A stretch of 64,000 nt of DNA, taken from positions 20,228,206 through 20,292,205 of the forward strand of contig OZ024907.1 in the NCBI GenBank assembly GCA_964017125.1. The letters are read 5' to 3'. Below, in pieces: positions 46,681 through 59,499 of this stretch (position 1 is its first letter; every line of letters starts with the position of its first letter). The stretch is from Flabesymbios commensalis (Eukaryota > Annelida > Polychaeta > Terebellida > Flabelligeridae). Both the position numbers and the translations under genes were made by a program. The notes under the pieces were generated by a model that saw nothing but the letters and a program-made list of their open reading frames with translations, was not told where the DNA came from and did no database searches.

Positions 46681-48084
46681 GTTTATTCATTGTGAGGTGT
46701 GAATTTACATACAGTATTTACATATGACAATAATTAATAAAAATTAGAGCAACTCAAAAAAGCTCAAAACCAGTTAAAATGTAATCATTGCATTTTATAA
46801 GAAAAAGCGTTAAAATAATATATAGAAATAAAGTTGGCATGAAGCAAAATGTATGAATGCGCCGTTACTAATGTGTGAATCACTGGTCGATCTCATTCAT
46901 GTAGCTTTAAGGCCCAAATGTGCCCAGCCATTGTGGTCATTGTCTTGGCGCCCGTCACTGTGGGCGACTATTATACATGACAAATGACCATCTCCCCCAG
47001 CCTCAAACCAGAAAACGTGCAGCGGGCGACAAGCAATGTGCCACTGGATAACACATTACATTCATTTACACGTTTGTTACCCTAAGAACAGCTCGGAAAA
47101 AACAACACCTAATCCCCTCTGGGGTATGTAATATTTAGGACATCGTCATGAACCATAATACAATTATCATAGATCAATGATGTATCAGTCTTTTCAAACT
47201 TTTCAAAGGCTCATAGGCGTAGATTTCCAGTGCATGTCCGACCAACCATATTGTGAATAATAATGATATGACTTTATAAATCACACACAAATAATATGTT
47301 GAAAAACAGTTGGAAAAGAAGCAGAATGTGTGAAGGAGCCGGTAAAAATAGATGAACTAAATTCAACCTTATAAAAACACGGCTGTATGTCACATTTAAA
47401 ACATCGTTATGAACCCTAACAAAAAATGTAAATAGTAGATCTATGAAAATCCATTTTGTACTTTTTTCTGTGGTTGACAATACAAACGACTAGAAATGCA
47501 TTGCACTACAAAAACAATTTTAGCGACGTTATACTGTGACCTAAATATTGACTAAAGGTGAAAATATCACTGTTAACATATATAAAATGACTTTTAAAAT
47601 GTAGCAAAACACCAAACTATATTGATCAGGGAATATTGTGGAACAACCGATGGAAGCGGGGGACAGACGGACGACACTGGGGACGATACTACAAACTCCA
47701 ACCGAGAGATGGGAATATATTTTGGTCTAATAAGAACAACGCATCCACTCCTTCAAAATAAGTTTTTTCCTGAACCTGGCAATAATAACGGGATTGCGTT
47801 GTCAATATAGGAGAGGTGTTAATGTGGAAACGTGTTTAACCTTCAACTCCAACCTACTGAACAAACTAAGTTTGTTATATTAAAATAAAATGGGTATCCG
47901 GGTAGTTTTAAAAAGGTATCACTTACACACGAGGTAAAAATGGTAAAATTAGCAGCATTCAATACCGTTTGTAAACTCCTAATCTGGTGATATGATGCAA
48001 TGTTAAACATGGGAGAATGAATGGGAAAGTCTGGTCTGGCTAAAACACGATAAAGGTATCATAACCTAGCACAACAATAGCTCC
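46681..48084. other. Mostly unique non-coding DNA
   Basis: A weak internal duplication (around 47140-47200 and 47400-47460, GACATCGTCATGAACC / AACATCGTTATGAACC). No gene recognised. Confidence 0.35.
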
Positions 48085-48210
48085 CCAATGTTGGCCCAAT
48101 GTTGGTCAACGTACTCTATAGACATCTCAAAAACATGTCACGTTGACCCAATGTTGTTTTAATGTTAGCCCAGCGTCGCAGACTCTTGGCCAAAATTAAA
48201 ACAACAAGTT
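48085..48210. repeat. Palindromic elements (CCAATGTTGG family)
   Basis: CCCCAATGTTGGCCCAATG at 48085, and a full palindrome at 48140-48210: TTGACCCAATGTTGTTTTAA, GCCCAGCGTCGCAGAC, AAAATTAAAACAAC. Confidence 0.75.
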
Positions 48211-48799
48211 TCATTACCTTGAGTCGTGATAATATATCAGATCGGGATAGACTGAGGGCATAACAGGTGCATATAATCAAAACAGGTGGAGGTGGGATAG
48301 AAGCAGAATCTACCTGACCTGGCCTGGTCGTGTTCTGGGAAAAATAGAGCCATGGAATAAATATGACTTTGGCTGTTTTCAATATCATAGAGGCACACTG
48401 TTGTGCAGTCATTTATGTTAAAATGTGTTGACAATAACGTTCGTGGTGGATTTGTATTTAAGAGTGTTGGAAATGAAATCGTACTTATCAATAAATAACT
48501 GTCAATCGTTCAATCTATAAATCAAATAATCATTTGACCGATCGTTCAAACAATCAGCCTTTGACCAATGGTCAAACTGTTCACACAGCGGTGTCATGTA
48601 GAACAGACATACAGCTGTAACTGCTTATTTTTAAACAGGCAACATCTAAGTGCTAGCCAGGCAAACAGCAATAACTTCTAACTTTTCAAGACAGCAGTTA
48701 CTGTTGTATGACTTTCACCGCAGCAGAGCTGTGAACAATTTATTTTGCTGATGACATTCATGGCTGGCACTTCGTCTGTAATCACACATTCTTGTCAAC

Positions 48800-50588
48800 C
48801 ATCTTGACAGCAGAGTAAGGACCTCATGACAGTGTTTGTGACGTCGGTCATCTTGACAGCAGTGTAAGGACCTCATGACAGTGTTTGTGACGTCAGCCAT
48901 CTTGACAGCAGAGTAAGGACCTCATGACAGTGTCTGTGACGTCAGCCATCTTGACAGCAGAGTAAGGACATCATGACAGTGTTTGTGACGTCGGCCATCT
49001 TGACAGCAGAGTAAGGACCTCATGACAGTGTTTGTGACGTCGGTCATCTTGACAGCAGAGTAAGGACCTCATGACAGTGTTTGTGACGTCGGTCATCTTG
49101 ACAGCAGAGTAAGGACCTCATGACAGTGTTTGTGACGTCGGTCATCTTGACAGCAGAGTAAGGACCTCATGTCAGTGTTTGTGACGCCAGCCATCTTGAC
49201 AGCAGAGTGAGGACCTCATGACAGTGTTTGTGACGTCGGCCATCTTGACAGCAGAGTAAGGACGTCATGACAGTGTTTGTGACGTCGGCAATCTTGACAG
49301 CAGAGTAAGGACCTCATGACAGTGTTTGTGACGTCAGCCATATTGACAGCAGAGTAAGGACCTCATGACAGTTTTTGTGACGTCGGCCATCTTGACAGCA
49401 GAGTAAGGACCTCATGACGGTGTTTGTGACGTCGGACATCTTGACAGCAGAGTAAGGACCTCATGTCAGTGTTTGTGACGTCGGCCATCTTGACAGCAGA
49501 GTAACGACCTCATGACAGTGTTTGTGACGTCGATCATCTTGACAGCAGAGTAAGGACCTCATGTCAGTGTTTGTGACGTCAGCCATCTTGACAGCAGAGT
49601 AAGGACCCCAAGGCAGTGTTTGTGACGTCGGCCATCTTGACAGCAGAGTAAGGACGTCATGACAGTGTTTGTGGCGTCAGCCATCTTGACAGCAGAGTAA
49701 GGACCTCATGACAGTGTTTGTGACGTCGGACATCTTGACAGCAGAGTAAGGACGTCAAGACAGTGTTTGTGACGTCAGTCATCTTGACAGCAGAGTAAGG
49801 ACCTCATGACGGTGTTTGTGACGTCGGACATCTTGACAGCAGAGTAAGGACCTCATGTCAGTGTTTGTGGTGTCGGCCATCTTGACAGAAGAGTAAGGAA
49901 CTCATGACAGTGTTTGTGACGTCAACCGTCTTGACAGTAGAGTAAGGACCTCATGACAGTGTTTGTGACATCGGCCATCTTGACAGCAGAGTAAGGACCT
50001 CATGACCGTGTTTGTGAGTCAACCGTCTTGACAGCAGAGTAAGGACGTCATGACAGTGTGTGTGACGTCGGTCATCTTGACAGCAGAGTAAGGACCTCAT
50101 GTCAGTGTTTGTGACGTCAGCCATCTTGACAGCAGAGTAAGGACCCCAAGGCAGTGTTTGTGACGTCGGCCATCTTGACAGCAGAGTAAGGACGTCATGA
50201 CAGTGTTTGTGACGTCGGCCATCTTGACAGCAGAGTAAGGATGTCATGACAGTGTTTGTGACGTCGGTCATCTTGACAGCAGAGTAAGGACATCATGACA
50301 GTGTTTGTGACGTCGGCCATCTTGACAGCAGAGTAAGGACCTCATGACAGTGTTTGTGACGTCGGTCATCTTGACAGCAGAGTAAGGACCTCATGACAGT
50401 GTTTGTGACGTCGGTCATCTTGACAGCAGAGTAAGGACCTCATGACAGTGTTTGTGACGTCGGTCATCTTGACAGCAGAGTAAGGACCTCATGTCAGTGT
50501 TTGTGACGCCAGCCATCTTGACAGCAGAGTGAGGACGTCATGACAGTGTTTGTGACGTCGGTCATCTTGACAGCAGAGTAAGGACCTT
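48800..50588. repeat. 49 bp minisatellite, about 36 copies, with higher-order structure
   Basis: Unit CATCTTGACAGCAGAGTAAG + GACCTCATGACAGTGTTTGT + GACGTCGGY. Most units hold TGACGTCR, and those reading TGACGTCA match the CRE palindrome. Rare variants recur as blocks. The CCCCAAGGCAG variant unit with its neighbours appears near 49605 and again 538 bp later (11 units less one base). The GACGCCAGCC...GAGTGAGGAC block at ~49183 recurs 1322 bp later (27 units less one base). The array therefore grew by block duplication. Confidence 0.95.
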
Positions 50589-51157
50589 GACTATGGGAAT
50601 GAAAGCGTCTTAAGGGATGATATCACAGCCAACACATTGGGTCAAGGCTGGTTCAACGTCAAACATTGGTATCACATTAACCCTTTAAGCGTCTTTAACC
50701 ACATATAGCTGGCTTAGGTGTGTGTCAAAATAATATGTCCTTGGTGGAAACTGTCAGAGCATAAGACGTCGTCATTAGTGAAGAATGACAAGAACAATAA
50801 AAGAGAACCTATAGCTGGGTGTAAGTCGGTTAAACCAGAGTTTCTGAATGATATAGCTGAGGATATTGATGAAGATAATTGGTATCCAAACATAGAGCCG
50901 GCTTGGTGGCCTTTGAGCACATACATGGCCTGATATGTCCTTGGCGAAGACTTACAAAAACAATAAAACAATAATACTACCAATCTATATGCAGGGAAGA
51001 ACCAACACAACGCCCACAATCTATATTCTGACATGAAAAGCCTCATACTTGACGATTTATGCCCTTGATAATCTGAATGGCACGGAATATCTCAGCCGTA
51101 AGATTCATTACAAAGTTTGATAATGCTGTACGAATAGTTGCGCAAGAAATACAACCA

Positions 51158-51222
51158 ATGTCGATTTAATGTTGGTCCAGTCTTCGACATTCTTTCAACA
51201 TTAACCCGACAGTATCTCAACG
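51158..51222. repeat. Palindromic element (CCAATGTTGG family)
   Basis: CCAATGTCGATTTAATGTTG, GTCCAGTCTTCGACATTC, TTTCAACATTAACCCGACAG. Confidence 0.65.
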
Positions 51223-51349
51223 TTTCGTGTTCCGTAACGTTTCGTGTGTTTAATATTTTTACTTCAAGTTTTCAGTTACTGAATGAGAGACTAAGAAGAA
51301 CATCTAATACTCACTGACCTGTTAGGAATTAATGGATGACAGGTTATAG

Positions 51350-51740
51350 TAAGGAATGCTGATTTGGGGGTGCGCACAATAGGTCCAGATCTATTATTTT
51401 GATCGGGGGTGCGCACAGTAAGTTATACCTTTGATTTGTGGTGCGTATAATGTTACCAGATTCATACATTTGATTTGTGGTGCGTATAATGAGACCAGAT
51501 TTATAACTTTGATTTGTGGTGAGCATAATAAGACCACATATCGTCGCCTCGGAGCTAAAGGATCCTATCCGCCACTCTGACGAGTGTCAGATAGGATCCT
51601 TTAGCTCCGAGGCGACGATATATGCCTTTGGATTTTGTAGTGCGCATAATAATACCTGATCTATACCTCTGATTTTTTATGAGCATAATAAGATCAGATG
51701 TGTACTTTTTATTTGGGGTGCACACACTAAGACGAGACAA
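51350..51740. repeat. Degenerate ~38 bp minisatellite interrupted by a palindrome
   Basis: Units like GATTTGTGGTGCGTATAATG + AGACCAGATTTATACCTTT, about eight copies on both sides of the palindrome at 51538-51622. Confidence 0.8.
51538..51622. repeat. Near-perfect 85 bp palindrome
   Basis: Arms ATCGTCGCCTCGGAGCTAAA + GGATCCTATC are exactly repeated in reverse, and the core GCCACTCTGACGAGTGTC is nearly symmetric. GC-rich against an AT-rich array. Probably a small hairpin MITE inserted into the minisatellite. Confidence 0.85.
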
Positions 51741-51954
51741 TTCTTCCACAATAAGACTAGATTTAATTAATGACCGTATTGGAGAAGGTGATAAAATCTA
51801 ATCACCAATGGCCATAATGCCACTAATAATGGTTACTTTATAGATCGAAGAGAGAGAACAAACAAGATTTATCACCGTCTAATTTAATTCGGTACAAATT
51901 ACACCAGGCTCTACAACACTCGCTAGACTTATTGATTCGGCATTATTACATTTT

Positions 51955-52140
51955 CTTCTTCTTCTTGGTTGGTCTGTCGATCTGTCTGTTTCTCCGTCGG
52001 ATTACTGACAAAGTAAAGAACAGATAATCATGAAACTTTTACCAGAGGTGTGTTTCGGGCCAAGGAACAATCGATGAAATTTTGGGGATGATACGGATTA
52101 TGATCCGAATTACGATCCACATCCCATGGATTGGTGGTAA
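51955..52140 (+). repeat. Possible dispersed repeat
   Basis: CTTCTTCTTCTTGGTTGG, GTCTGTCTGTTTCTCCGT, GGGCCAAGGAACAATCGATG, GATGATACGGATTATGATCC. This word order is one I associate with dispersed repeats of marine invertebrates; only one copy is in this window, so support is weak. Confidence 0.35.
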
Positions 52141-52296
52141 AGTATATTTGAGGTAACTGTACGGAAGACTACAATATGCCGTCATAGTCTAACAACTGTT
52201 GTATACCGCTACTAGATCTACACAGATTTATGAATGACATAAGTTGAATCTATGAGCTAAGAAAGGAACAAACACAATAACTCAGCGTTAATCTAG

Positions 52297-52490
52297 CCCT
52301 TATAGGCGGCTTTAGACCACATTTGTTCACATACAAACTACAGTGGGTCGGGAAAACTTTCTGAGGACGGTGAGATGAATCAGATGACACTGCCCTACAA
52401 ACAAATGATTCGAAATTGGATCAATTGTAATCTGAGGTCGAGCACGCTACCTCTCGGTCACAGAGTGAGCGGGAAAATGACATTTTAAAC
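52297..52490 (-). mobile_element. tRNA SINE, minus strand, old and 5'-truncated
   Basis: CGGTGAGATGAATCAGATGA, GTAATCTGAGGTCGAGCACG, CTACCTCTCGGTCACAGAG. Only the second unit and body are recognisable. Confidence 0.8.
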
Positions 52491-52574
52491 CTGAATACCA
52501 CTCATGGTGACATGGTGGGTTAATGTGACATTGCGACATAAATATTTCTAATTTTCAAACGCATTAGAGATTTA

Positions 52575-53015
52575 CATTAACTTGTCAGATGGGCTGAGTC
52601 GCCATGGAGAAAAATGCAGATGCAAAACATTATTGGAGACATATTGTCACTAATTACAGCTTGTATTTAAAGACATTTTGATATTAAAGGGTCATATATG
52701 CCACTTCACAAAGTGGCATATATGACGCTTTAATGACAAAATGACATATATAGGCTAATGGTCAGCTATGGACCCAGACACTGTGTATTATTATAGAGAC
52801 ATTGAAGCCAATAAGGTGGACATCACGTGTAACATACAGACGTTTGAGAAAGTGATGTTTCTAAAACCAGAATATCTGTCAGATCTTAAAGGCCTGACCC
52901 GCTTTGACCTTGAAGTATCACACGATGACTGGTCTCGTGTCTCAAGGTGATGGACTCGAAATCTTTGACCAGACCATAATCACAGGATAAACTGATGACT
53001 TGCCTATCGACGTCC
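52575..53015. repeat. Duplicated block B1 (partner 19530-20015)
   Basis: CTTGTCAGATGGGCTGAGTCG, ATGCCACTTCACAAAGTGGC, CGCTTTGACCTTGAAGT and GACCAGACCATAATCACAGG match A1. The order of the hairpin relative to the GTCAGATGG word differs, so a local rearrangement or hairpin movement has occurred. Confidence 0.75.
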
Positions 53016-54504
53016 AAAGTATTTTTTCAAATAATCATATTTTTGTCCACTTTAAGGCGGGAATTGCAGTAGCAATGTTAGAATCTAGTTGAGTTTCAGG
53101 AATGCTAATATTTAGTGTTCTGATAGTGTAAAATACACACGTTTTCAAGTTTTAATCGCCACCAAAATTAATAAAAAATAATGAGCGACAGGCGCTTAGT
53201 TAATCTAATAATTTGTATGTATTAGTTCTCGTAGGCTAGTTTTACTCATCTTAATCATACCAAGCCAGGGATGATAGTGTTGTCTATGATGCCTTATTAT
53301 ATTGTCAAATGACACCACCCGCAGCCACATTGTGTGACTAGCTTCCTTCCTGATCCAGGATTTATTATCACACCTATCCGTCTCAGTGCTCCAGCCCCAG
53401 GCCTGGCTTTACCATCCATCCATATCCGAGCCTTCATTACAAACACAAGGTCAATAAGGGTCCAATCATTTATATTCATCACAGCTAACGGCTATGAGCC
53501 GTTCACAATCCCCGAATATTACGAAAATATATCGCAAAGAGACGATATATTTTTTTGTAAAATGAAACCCTACTATAATTTAATATACTATAAATAGTGA
53601 TACATTACCCATGGAGAATGTAGAGTTGATATCGCTCATGGCTTAACACTGTTCCACATGAGGTATTACATCTGTTTGATGCATAGAGGCTCCGGGTGAA
53701 CAGATTTTGCACTAGCAATAATCAATAAATAAGTGTAATACTCATATATAATCATATTCTATTCAGTGCAGACTTCCCACCAGTGATTCTGGACTGGTGT
53801 CATGATAATTATGTCATCATAATATAAACATCATCTTATATAAATACCAACCGAAGGTTACTTGTTGTGACTTGTTGTCCTCCTAGGCTCGAGTACACGT
53901 TTAAAAAAATAAACCGCCAAAAATGTCTCCGACATTGATGAAGTATTTGGTGGTAGATTGTCGGGGTTATTGAAATAATTCATTCTGTTCACTCTTCATA
54001 AATAAAAACATATTTCGCCATGTAAGGCTGGAAACAATTATTATGGTCACAATGTTAACATGGGAAGCTGTAAGGCTATATCGATCTGGTGAAGAATTGT
54101 TTCCTGTCAAGTCTCGCATTCATTTTGAAATATGCACTATAACTTTCTGAACTAAAAAAGACAATCAACCTGTATATGTGGCTGACTTACTTGCTCATCC
54201 GAAATGCTCAAAATATCTACGCTTCACAAATTCCAATAGATTCTCCTATAAAATTCAAGACTGGGTCAAAAGTTGTCCCTATATCTCGAACAGCCTGTGC
54301 CCATATGTAATGCCCAAACAATGTCAACATTGCGGAAATTACTTGAATCTCACCTATTTTATCTGGCTTTCCTACCCTAGCTCCTCAGTTGCCTCGATTA
54401 TGACACATGATCATGCTAATAAGGCTTTGTGCTACTCTGAGCTCAGTCCGCTGAGCATATAGGCGCTATAGAAGTTTTATAGATTTATATTGATTGATAG
54501 ACAT
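53016..54504. other. Unique non-coding DNA
   Basis: The open frames at 53334-53597 and 54178-54462 show no motif I recognise and have no codon pattern that convinces me. Confidence 0.35.
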
Positions 54505-54735
54505 GCATATAATATTTTGTGTCAACAAGGTCAATCCCATCCAATCTAATGAGCGGAACAATAGGTCAATGGTATTCTCAAAACCAGCAGAATGACGGTA
54601 ATGCGGCCAAGTGAAGGGCACGTAAAGGCCACGTAGAGAATGTATCAAGGTCGACGGAGCAATAATCGGGAATTCTCGAAGGATATGGCCGATACAATCC
54701 TGACAAGGAGAGTGATAAACACACACTCCATCCCT
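54505..54735. repeat. Duplicated block B2 (partner 21985-22310)
   Basis: Collinear with A2; see that entry for shared words. Lacks the palindrome inserted in A2. Confidence 0.85.
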
Positions 54736-56040
54736 TTTACTGGACCATATTTTGTGGTTTGTTATTTAATCAAAGCAATTGTTTACAAAACGCCTAATTA
54801 GTTGTATTATTTTCATGTACACATTCAACGTGAAATAAATGGAACTGATTGTACAACAAACACTCTATTTCACTGTAGTTTACAAATGAATCCTCCAGAA
54901 TGGTTCTTTAATCATTGAAGGGCTCCATGCAATAACCTGTTAGAGCGAGTGACAGATTATTGCTGATAACAACGGATTTGAGGTGCTCAGGTAGGGTAGG
55001 GAAGATTTTTGTGTGAAAAATCTTAGCTCTACGACCATTTCAAAACACTTTTCTCAGAAGCAAGTACATGTTAATGGCTGTTAGTAAAATGTATTTCACA
55101 ATAAAAAACTGTCAAGTGCATTTACCAGTAAATATTACTAAATAATATTTATGGTAAGTACACATAACATGTAGCAAATCGTACCGGTAAGCACACTTGA
55201 CATGTTCTTGCAAATAATACAATCCCAACCAGAAATTATATAAGCAACCTTAACATGATTTTAAAAATATCAAAGCTATAAATTTTAAAAGTGCAAAAGT
55301 ATTGAGATAAATAGTTGTGAAGTCACTGTTTCACAGATATCTAATCGATATCCATGATTTCCGGAAAAAATCTCAAAAAGCAATTAGATGGTAATGTCAT
55401 TTACCATAAAATATAGTTATATTGAACTTAGACAATTAGACACTATTGACAAATACTAGTTAACAAACATTAAAAATGTACCCAAGGCATGCTGTGAGTC
55501 TTAGAGATATGATAACTAAGATTACTTTACCAATATTGTTGATCCACAAACTTACTTTACTCAGAAGCTCTAAATCGAAGACAAATATTGAACTTAAACT
55601 TTAAAGTCGTTATTCTCAAAACTAAAAAACATGCACTTAACATGTTATTGCGCGGAGCCATTCAATTCTAACTGAATAAAATATAAACGTTTTGGTTTTA
55701 GGATCATAGAGTATTACCACTCTGTTTCAGTTATATCTGCCATTTCAAAATTACTGAATGAAATATGTTTCGACAAATGTATGAATACTTTACAATAATT
55801 TTTTTTTTAAAGGTCAACATGGTTCAAGACAATAACATTCCACATAATGTTATGCATAATTGTTTGATAGAGTGATATGTGAGTTGGATAAAGGTAATCA
55901 AAGGCTTTTCATACCACCAATCTCCCTATCTTATTACATAAACTCAAACACTATGGTTTCAGAGGAGGTAATTGCAATTTGCTAAATAGTTATTCATCAA
56001 ACCGTAAACAATATGTTTAATTTGGGGGCATTAAAAGAAA

Positions 56041-56275
56041 TGAATAAAATGAATGAAATGAATGAAATGAATGAAATGAATGAAATGAATGAAATGAATG
56101 AAATGAATGAAATGAATGAAATGAATGAAATGAATGAAATGAATGAAATGAATGAAATGAATGAAATGAATGAAATGAACGAAATGGATGAAATAAATGA
56201 AATGAAGGAAATTAATGAAATAAATGAAATGAATGGGGTTTTAGGCTACCTTTGTGCATATATAGGCCAAGCTGG
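56041..56275 (-). mobile_element. SINE 3' tail, minus strand, expanded into a 9 bp microsatellite
   Basis: About 18 perfect GAAATGAAT units then imperfect ones (to ~56233), followed by GGGGTTTTAGGCTACCTTTG + TGCATATATAGGCCAAGCTG, which is the reverse complement of the SINE body end. The ATTTC tail of the SINE has grown into the repeat. The Met-Asn-Glu frame is an artefact. Confidence 0.88.
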
Positions 56276-56471
56276 TTCAGGATATGGAAGTATTGCTAGT
56301 TTGATTAATATTACAGGTGCACCATGCGGGTCTATTTTATGTTCATTGTTACTTATAATATACACGAATGACAATAATAAAGCAAGGTCTGTTCTTAGAC
56401 TGATAGATGAATGAGTAGCTCATGGCAAAGAAACTGTCACTGAAATAAAAAAAAACTAAATTCATGTTGTT

Positions 56472-56548
56472 TCATATGCCCCAATATAATCCATAGAAAA
56501 ACCTACATAAATTATGTAGGTTATTGTATGAAATATTGAGGCATATGA
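56472..56548. repeat. Hairpin, 77 bp, within the LINE fragment
   Basis: CATATGCCCCAATATAATCC / GAAATATTGAGGCATATG with AACCTACATAAATTATGTAGGTT at the centre (two arms of 10 bp). Confidence 0.65.
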
Positions 56549-57360
56549 TTTTTGTCATTTATATACGCAATATATAAACGACATAAGAGACAATGTGATT
56601 GAACATTGATTGAACATTGATTGAACATTGGTAAATCTCTATTAGGATGTGTCATTTGTTTTATTTTTTAGGCAAACGTTTTGATAAACATCCAGCGTGG
56701 TATGAAAATATCAATACAATATCGAAATAAGTTAAAACCTTACATTCCTCTTAACATTGTATTAGCCATAGACAAAACTTTGACTCTCCACACATAAATT
56801 ATGGTATCTGGTCATGGCGTTTCAAACCAGATCGGATATTGAAACTTCAGAAGAAAGCTGTTTATATTATAACGCTGGGTACATTTAATGCACATAGTAA
56901 ATAAATTTTTAAAAGATTGCATGTTTTAAAATGTAGATTCCTTGTACCAGATAAAATCATTCATCTTTAGCTATAAATTGCAACTTAAAACCGTGTCTGC
57001 TTATTCTACTAACTTTAAACTCACACGGTTTTTGCATATTCATAAGTATTACACAAGAAAACGTATTTTTTAGGTCCAGAGAAAGTATACTATGAATTTG
57101 CAAATGATATTAATGTTCGTCATCGAATCATAAATATTTCAAATGTTTTTACGCTGAACATAACGTTGAAAATCCATACATACTGTCTACATGGTAAATA
57201 AATTAAAAACTATTTTATAAAAAATTATTCTTGTGATATTTCCTACTGCTATGTTTGTTGACAGTAATTTATTTTGCGTTTTGGGTTTTGTGCCCCATGT
57301 TCTTGTCTCAAACACTTTTTAAAAAATCATGTTGTCAGTAGTTATTTCGTCCTCTTGGGT

Positions 57361-57412
57361 ATGAAGGGGTGTATCTGCCACTCTACTGAGTGGCAGATAC
57401 ACCCGTTCATGT
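57361..57412. repeat. Hairpin with core CTGCCACTCTACTGAGTGGC
   Basis: Perfect arms GGGTGTATCTGCCACT / AGTGGCAGATACACCC. Shares its core with hairpins at 19530, 51563 and 52690. Confidence 0.75.
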
Positions 57413-57724
57413 CCGAGGATAGGATACATAATCTGTATTAATCATATTGTAATAGAATCATTATAAATCATATTGTAATTGAATCCTTATTTAAATATAA
57501 GAACAGTATAGCGTTTACAGTATCAGAACATTAATTAAAAATGTTCTTTATTATAGTTAAAACATTTTATATATACATTTATTCGATTTAGTTTCATAAT
57601 CAAACACCTGCATGGCAGGTGGTCAATGTAATAGCGGCATTTAAATGCCTAACATGGATCATCTTTCACCAACATCTAAAATGTTATTGATGACTATAGT
57701 TATTTTTCTTTGTATTAAACATAT

Positions 57725-58000
57725 TTATGACAACTTTTACTAGTAACCACCAAGGGTTTCTAATTTGCATATAGATGCGGATTTGAATACAGGGCCACAA
57801 GCGAAAGGCAGATGAAAACAGAATGGTCCTCTAATTAATCAAAATTATTGTACTCTCAAATCATCTTGGTTTTAAAGACAATATAAATATATTTTATACG
57901 TACTTGTATGACAACGTTTCCAGAAAACCACCAAGATTTGACGATAGATGCGGGTCTGAATACATGGCCACAGGCGAAGGCAGCTGAAAACGGACAGACG
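57725..58000. repeat. Local duplication, ~90 bp, 182 bp apart
   Basis: TATGACAACTTTTACTAGTA ... GATGCGGATTTGAATACAGGGCC... at 57725-57815 and TATGACAACGTTTCCAGAAA ... GATGCGGGTCTGAATACATG at 57907-57998. Confidence 0.7.
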
Positions 58001-58845
58001 TGTCAAGCGCCTCGAGGCAAAAGACTGACAGCTAATCCTACATTCACAACTTTGTCATCAGCTAATGAAATCACTAACCTCGTGTTTTTCTTACAAATAG
58101 TGTTTTGACGCGATTAATTAGAGTAATGCTGATCTAGCTATGATTTGTAAATACACTATCACTTTGATCACTGAAGCTATACGCGTTTTTTTGTAATTGG
58201 TAAAGTATCAGTTAGGGGATCGAAAAGTGGTTCACAATAATAGTAATCTATTGCACAGTATTTTATACATGTACTATTATGAAACGATCGATTCCAGATT
58301 TTGTTTTGTTATATCCATACATTAATTGTAAGCGTGTACATAAAGTGATAAGATGTTCGAGTATATATACGGTCTTTGCAGGACAAGGGTTAAGATGCCA
58401 CCATCCAAGATGCTGACAATCTCCTAGAAAACTCTGGAAACAGGAGATACTAATGACAGATCCTATATAACTTCAAGGAGAAACAGCAATCAAAAGGATG
58501 TGTTTATTCAAGTATATACTTTATATATATATAATATGTAGTAGTTTCCTTTTTATTAAAACAAATTCTTTCAGAAGGAATCTCAAGAACTACAGTTTTA
58601 CACAAATATGCCTATTAATGAATATTTTATCACATTAAGCAAACAATCTCTGATATTGTTTACTTTTGCCGTCCACATAAGCAATATAAGCAGTTGATAG
58701 CTTTTGGTTTGCACATCCTACAGATGCAAGTGGTTTTTCATGTCCAGTGACAAAACGTAAGCTTAGCCTTATTGACGACCAGCACTCCGACCCTCAGGGG
58801 ATAGCATCCCCGAGCAAATAGACCAGGCTCCAGAGAGGAGCTCTT
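57950..58845. repeat. Duplicated block B3 (partner 29500-30660)
   Basis: Collinear with A3 up to GAGCAAATAGACCAGGCTCC, where the TA-flanked element at 58847 breaks it. Confidence 0.85.
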
Positions 58846-59499
58846 ACCCAGATAGCACATATACGGAGATTATGGTCGGCTCAGTCGCCGCCGCATTTCG
58901 ACGTCGGCGCGACGTTAATATACACCGGATGGTGGCGATTTTACTGTTCCGAGCGACGTGCCTCGCGATCATTTTGTGAACCTTTGACCTGCTTTGATCG
59001 GCGGGTTCCATGTTGTAAATATTCTGCTTTGTCAACGATTGATTTTACTTGTCAGTCAGCTAAGTTTTTCCCTTTGAAAGTTTTATTTTATCAACCTAAC
59101 AAAATTGAATATGTGCTTAATCATTATAAGATTAATGAAATAAATTATGGTAATATTACAAGCAGCCTGTAATGTCCAAATGCCGTGAAACGGAGAAGTT
59201 CAGCTTGTAAACTTAACAATCACTATTTTTTAGTGATGCGGCGACTACTAAAAATTGCATAGCTTTTTAGGCCCAGTTAAAAAAGTCACTATGGATTGGT
59301 TTAATAGGGCCCGTTTAATTTTTTTTATCCCAGAGCAGGAGTGGGCAGCTAAAAATACGGGTGGGTTATAACTGATTTGCGTGAAAAAATAATATTATTT
59401 CCCGTTATACATCATACATCGAGTCTAACGTTACAGTTGCGTAGGGTAATTATTACATGCCTATTTTATAATTAGACCGTTTATACCTAAATATAGGAT

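Larger units (their letters stand above)
55880..57130 (+). mobile_element. LINE ORF2 fragment (reverse transcriptase domain to C-terminus)
   Basis: The reverse transcriptase palm motifs are readable: SKAFHTTNLPILLHKLKHYG then NSYSSNRKQYV (55898-56013). After an interruption comes ITGAPCGSILCSLLLIIYTN (56309-56370), matching the GxPQGSxLxPLLFxIYxND block. Next are WSWRFKPDRILKLQKKAVYI and TLGTFNAHSK (~56811-56900), typical of the region after the palm in CR1/Rex-like LINEs. The catalytic YxDD box is not seen. A SINE tail and a 9 bp repeat interrupt it at 56041-56275, and several stops and shifts mark it as dead. Confidence 0.8.

Noticed and set aside
53334-53597. Open frame on the plus strand with an overlapping one on the minus strand
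   Set aside because: Pro/Ile-rich but without a family match I can name; could be a LINE remnant, not supported.
56013-56414. Met-Asn-Glu repeat protein
   Set aside because: The repeat is an expanded SINE tail; the C-terminal part belongs to a LINE relic.
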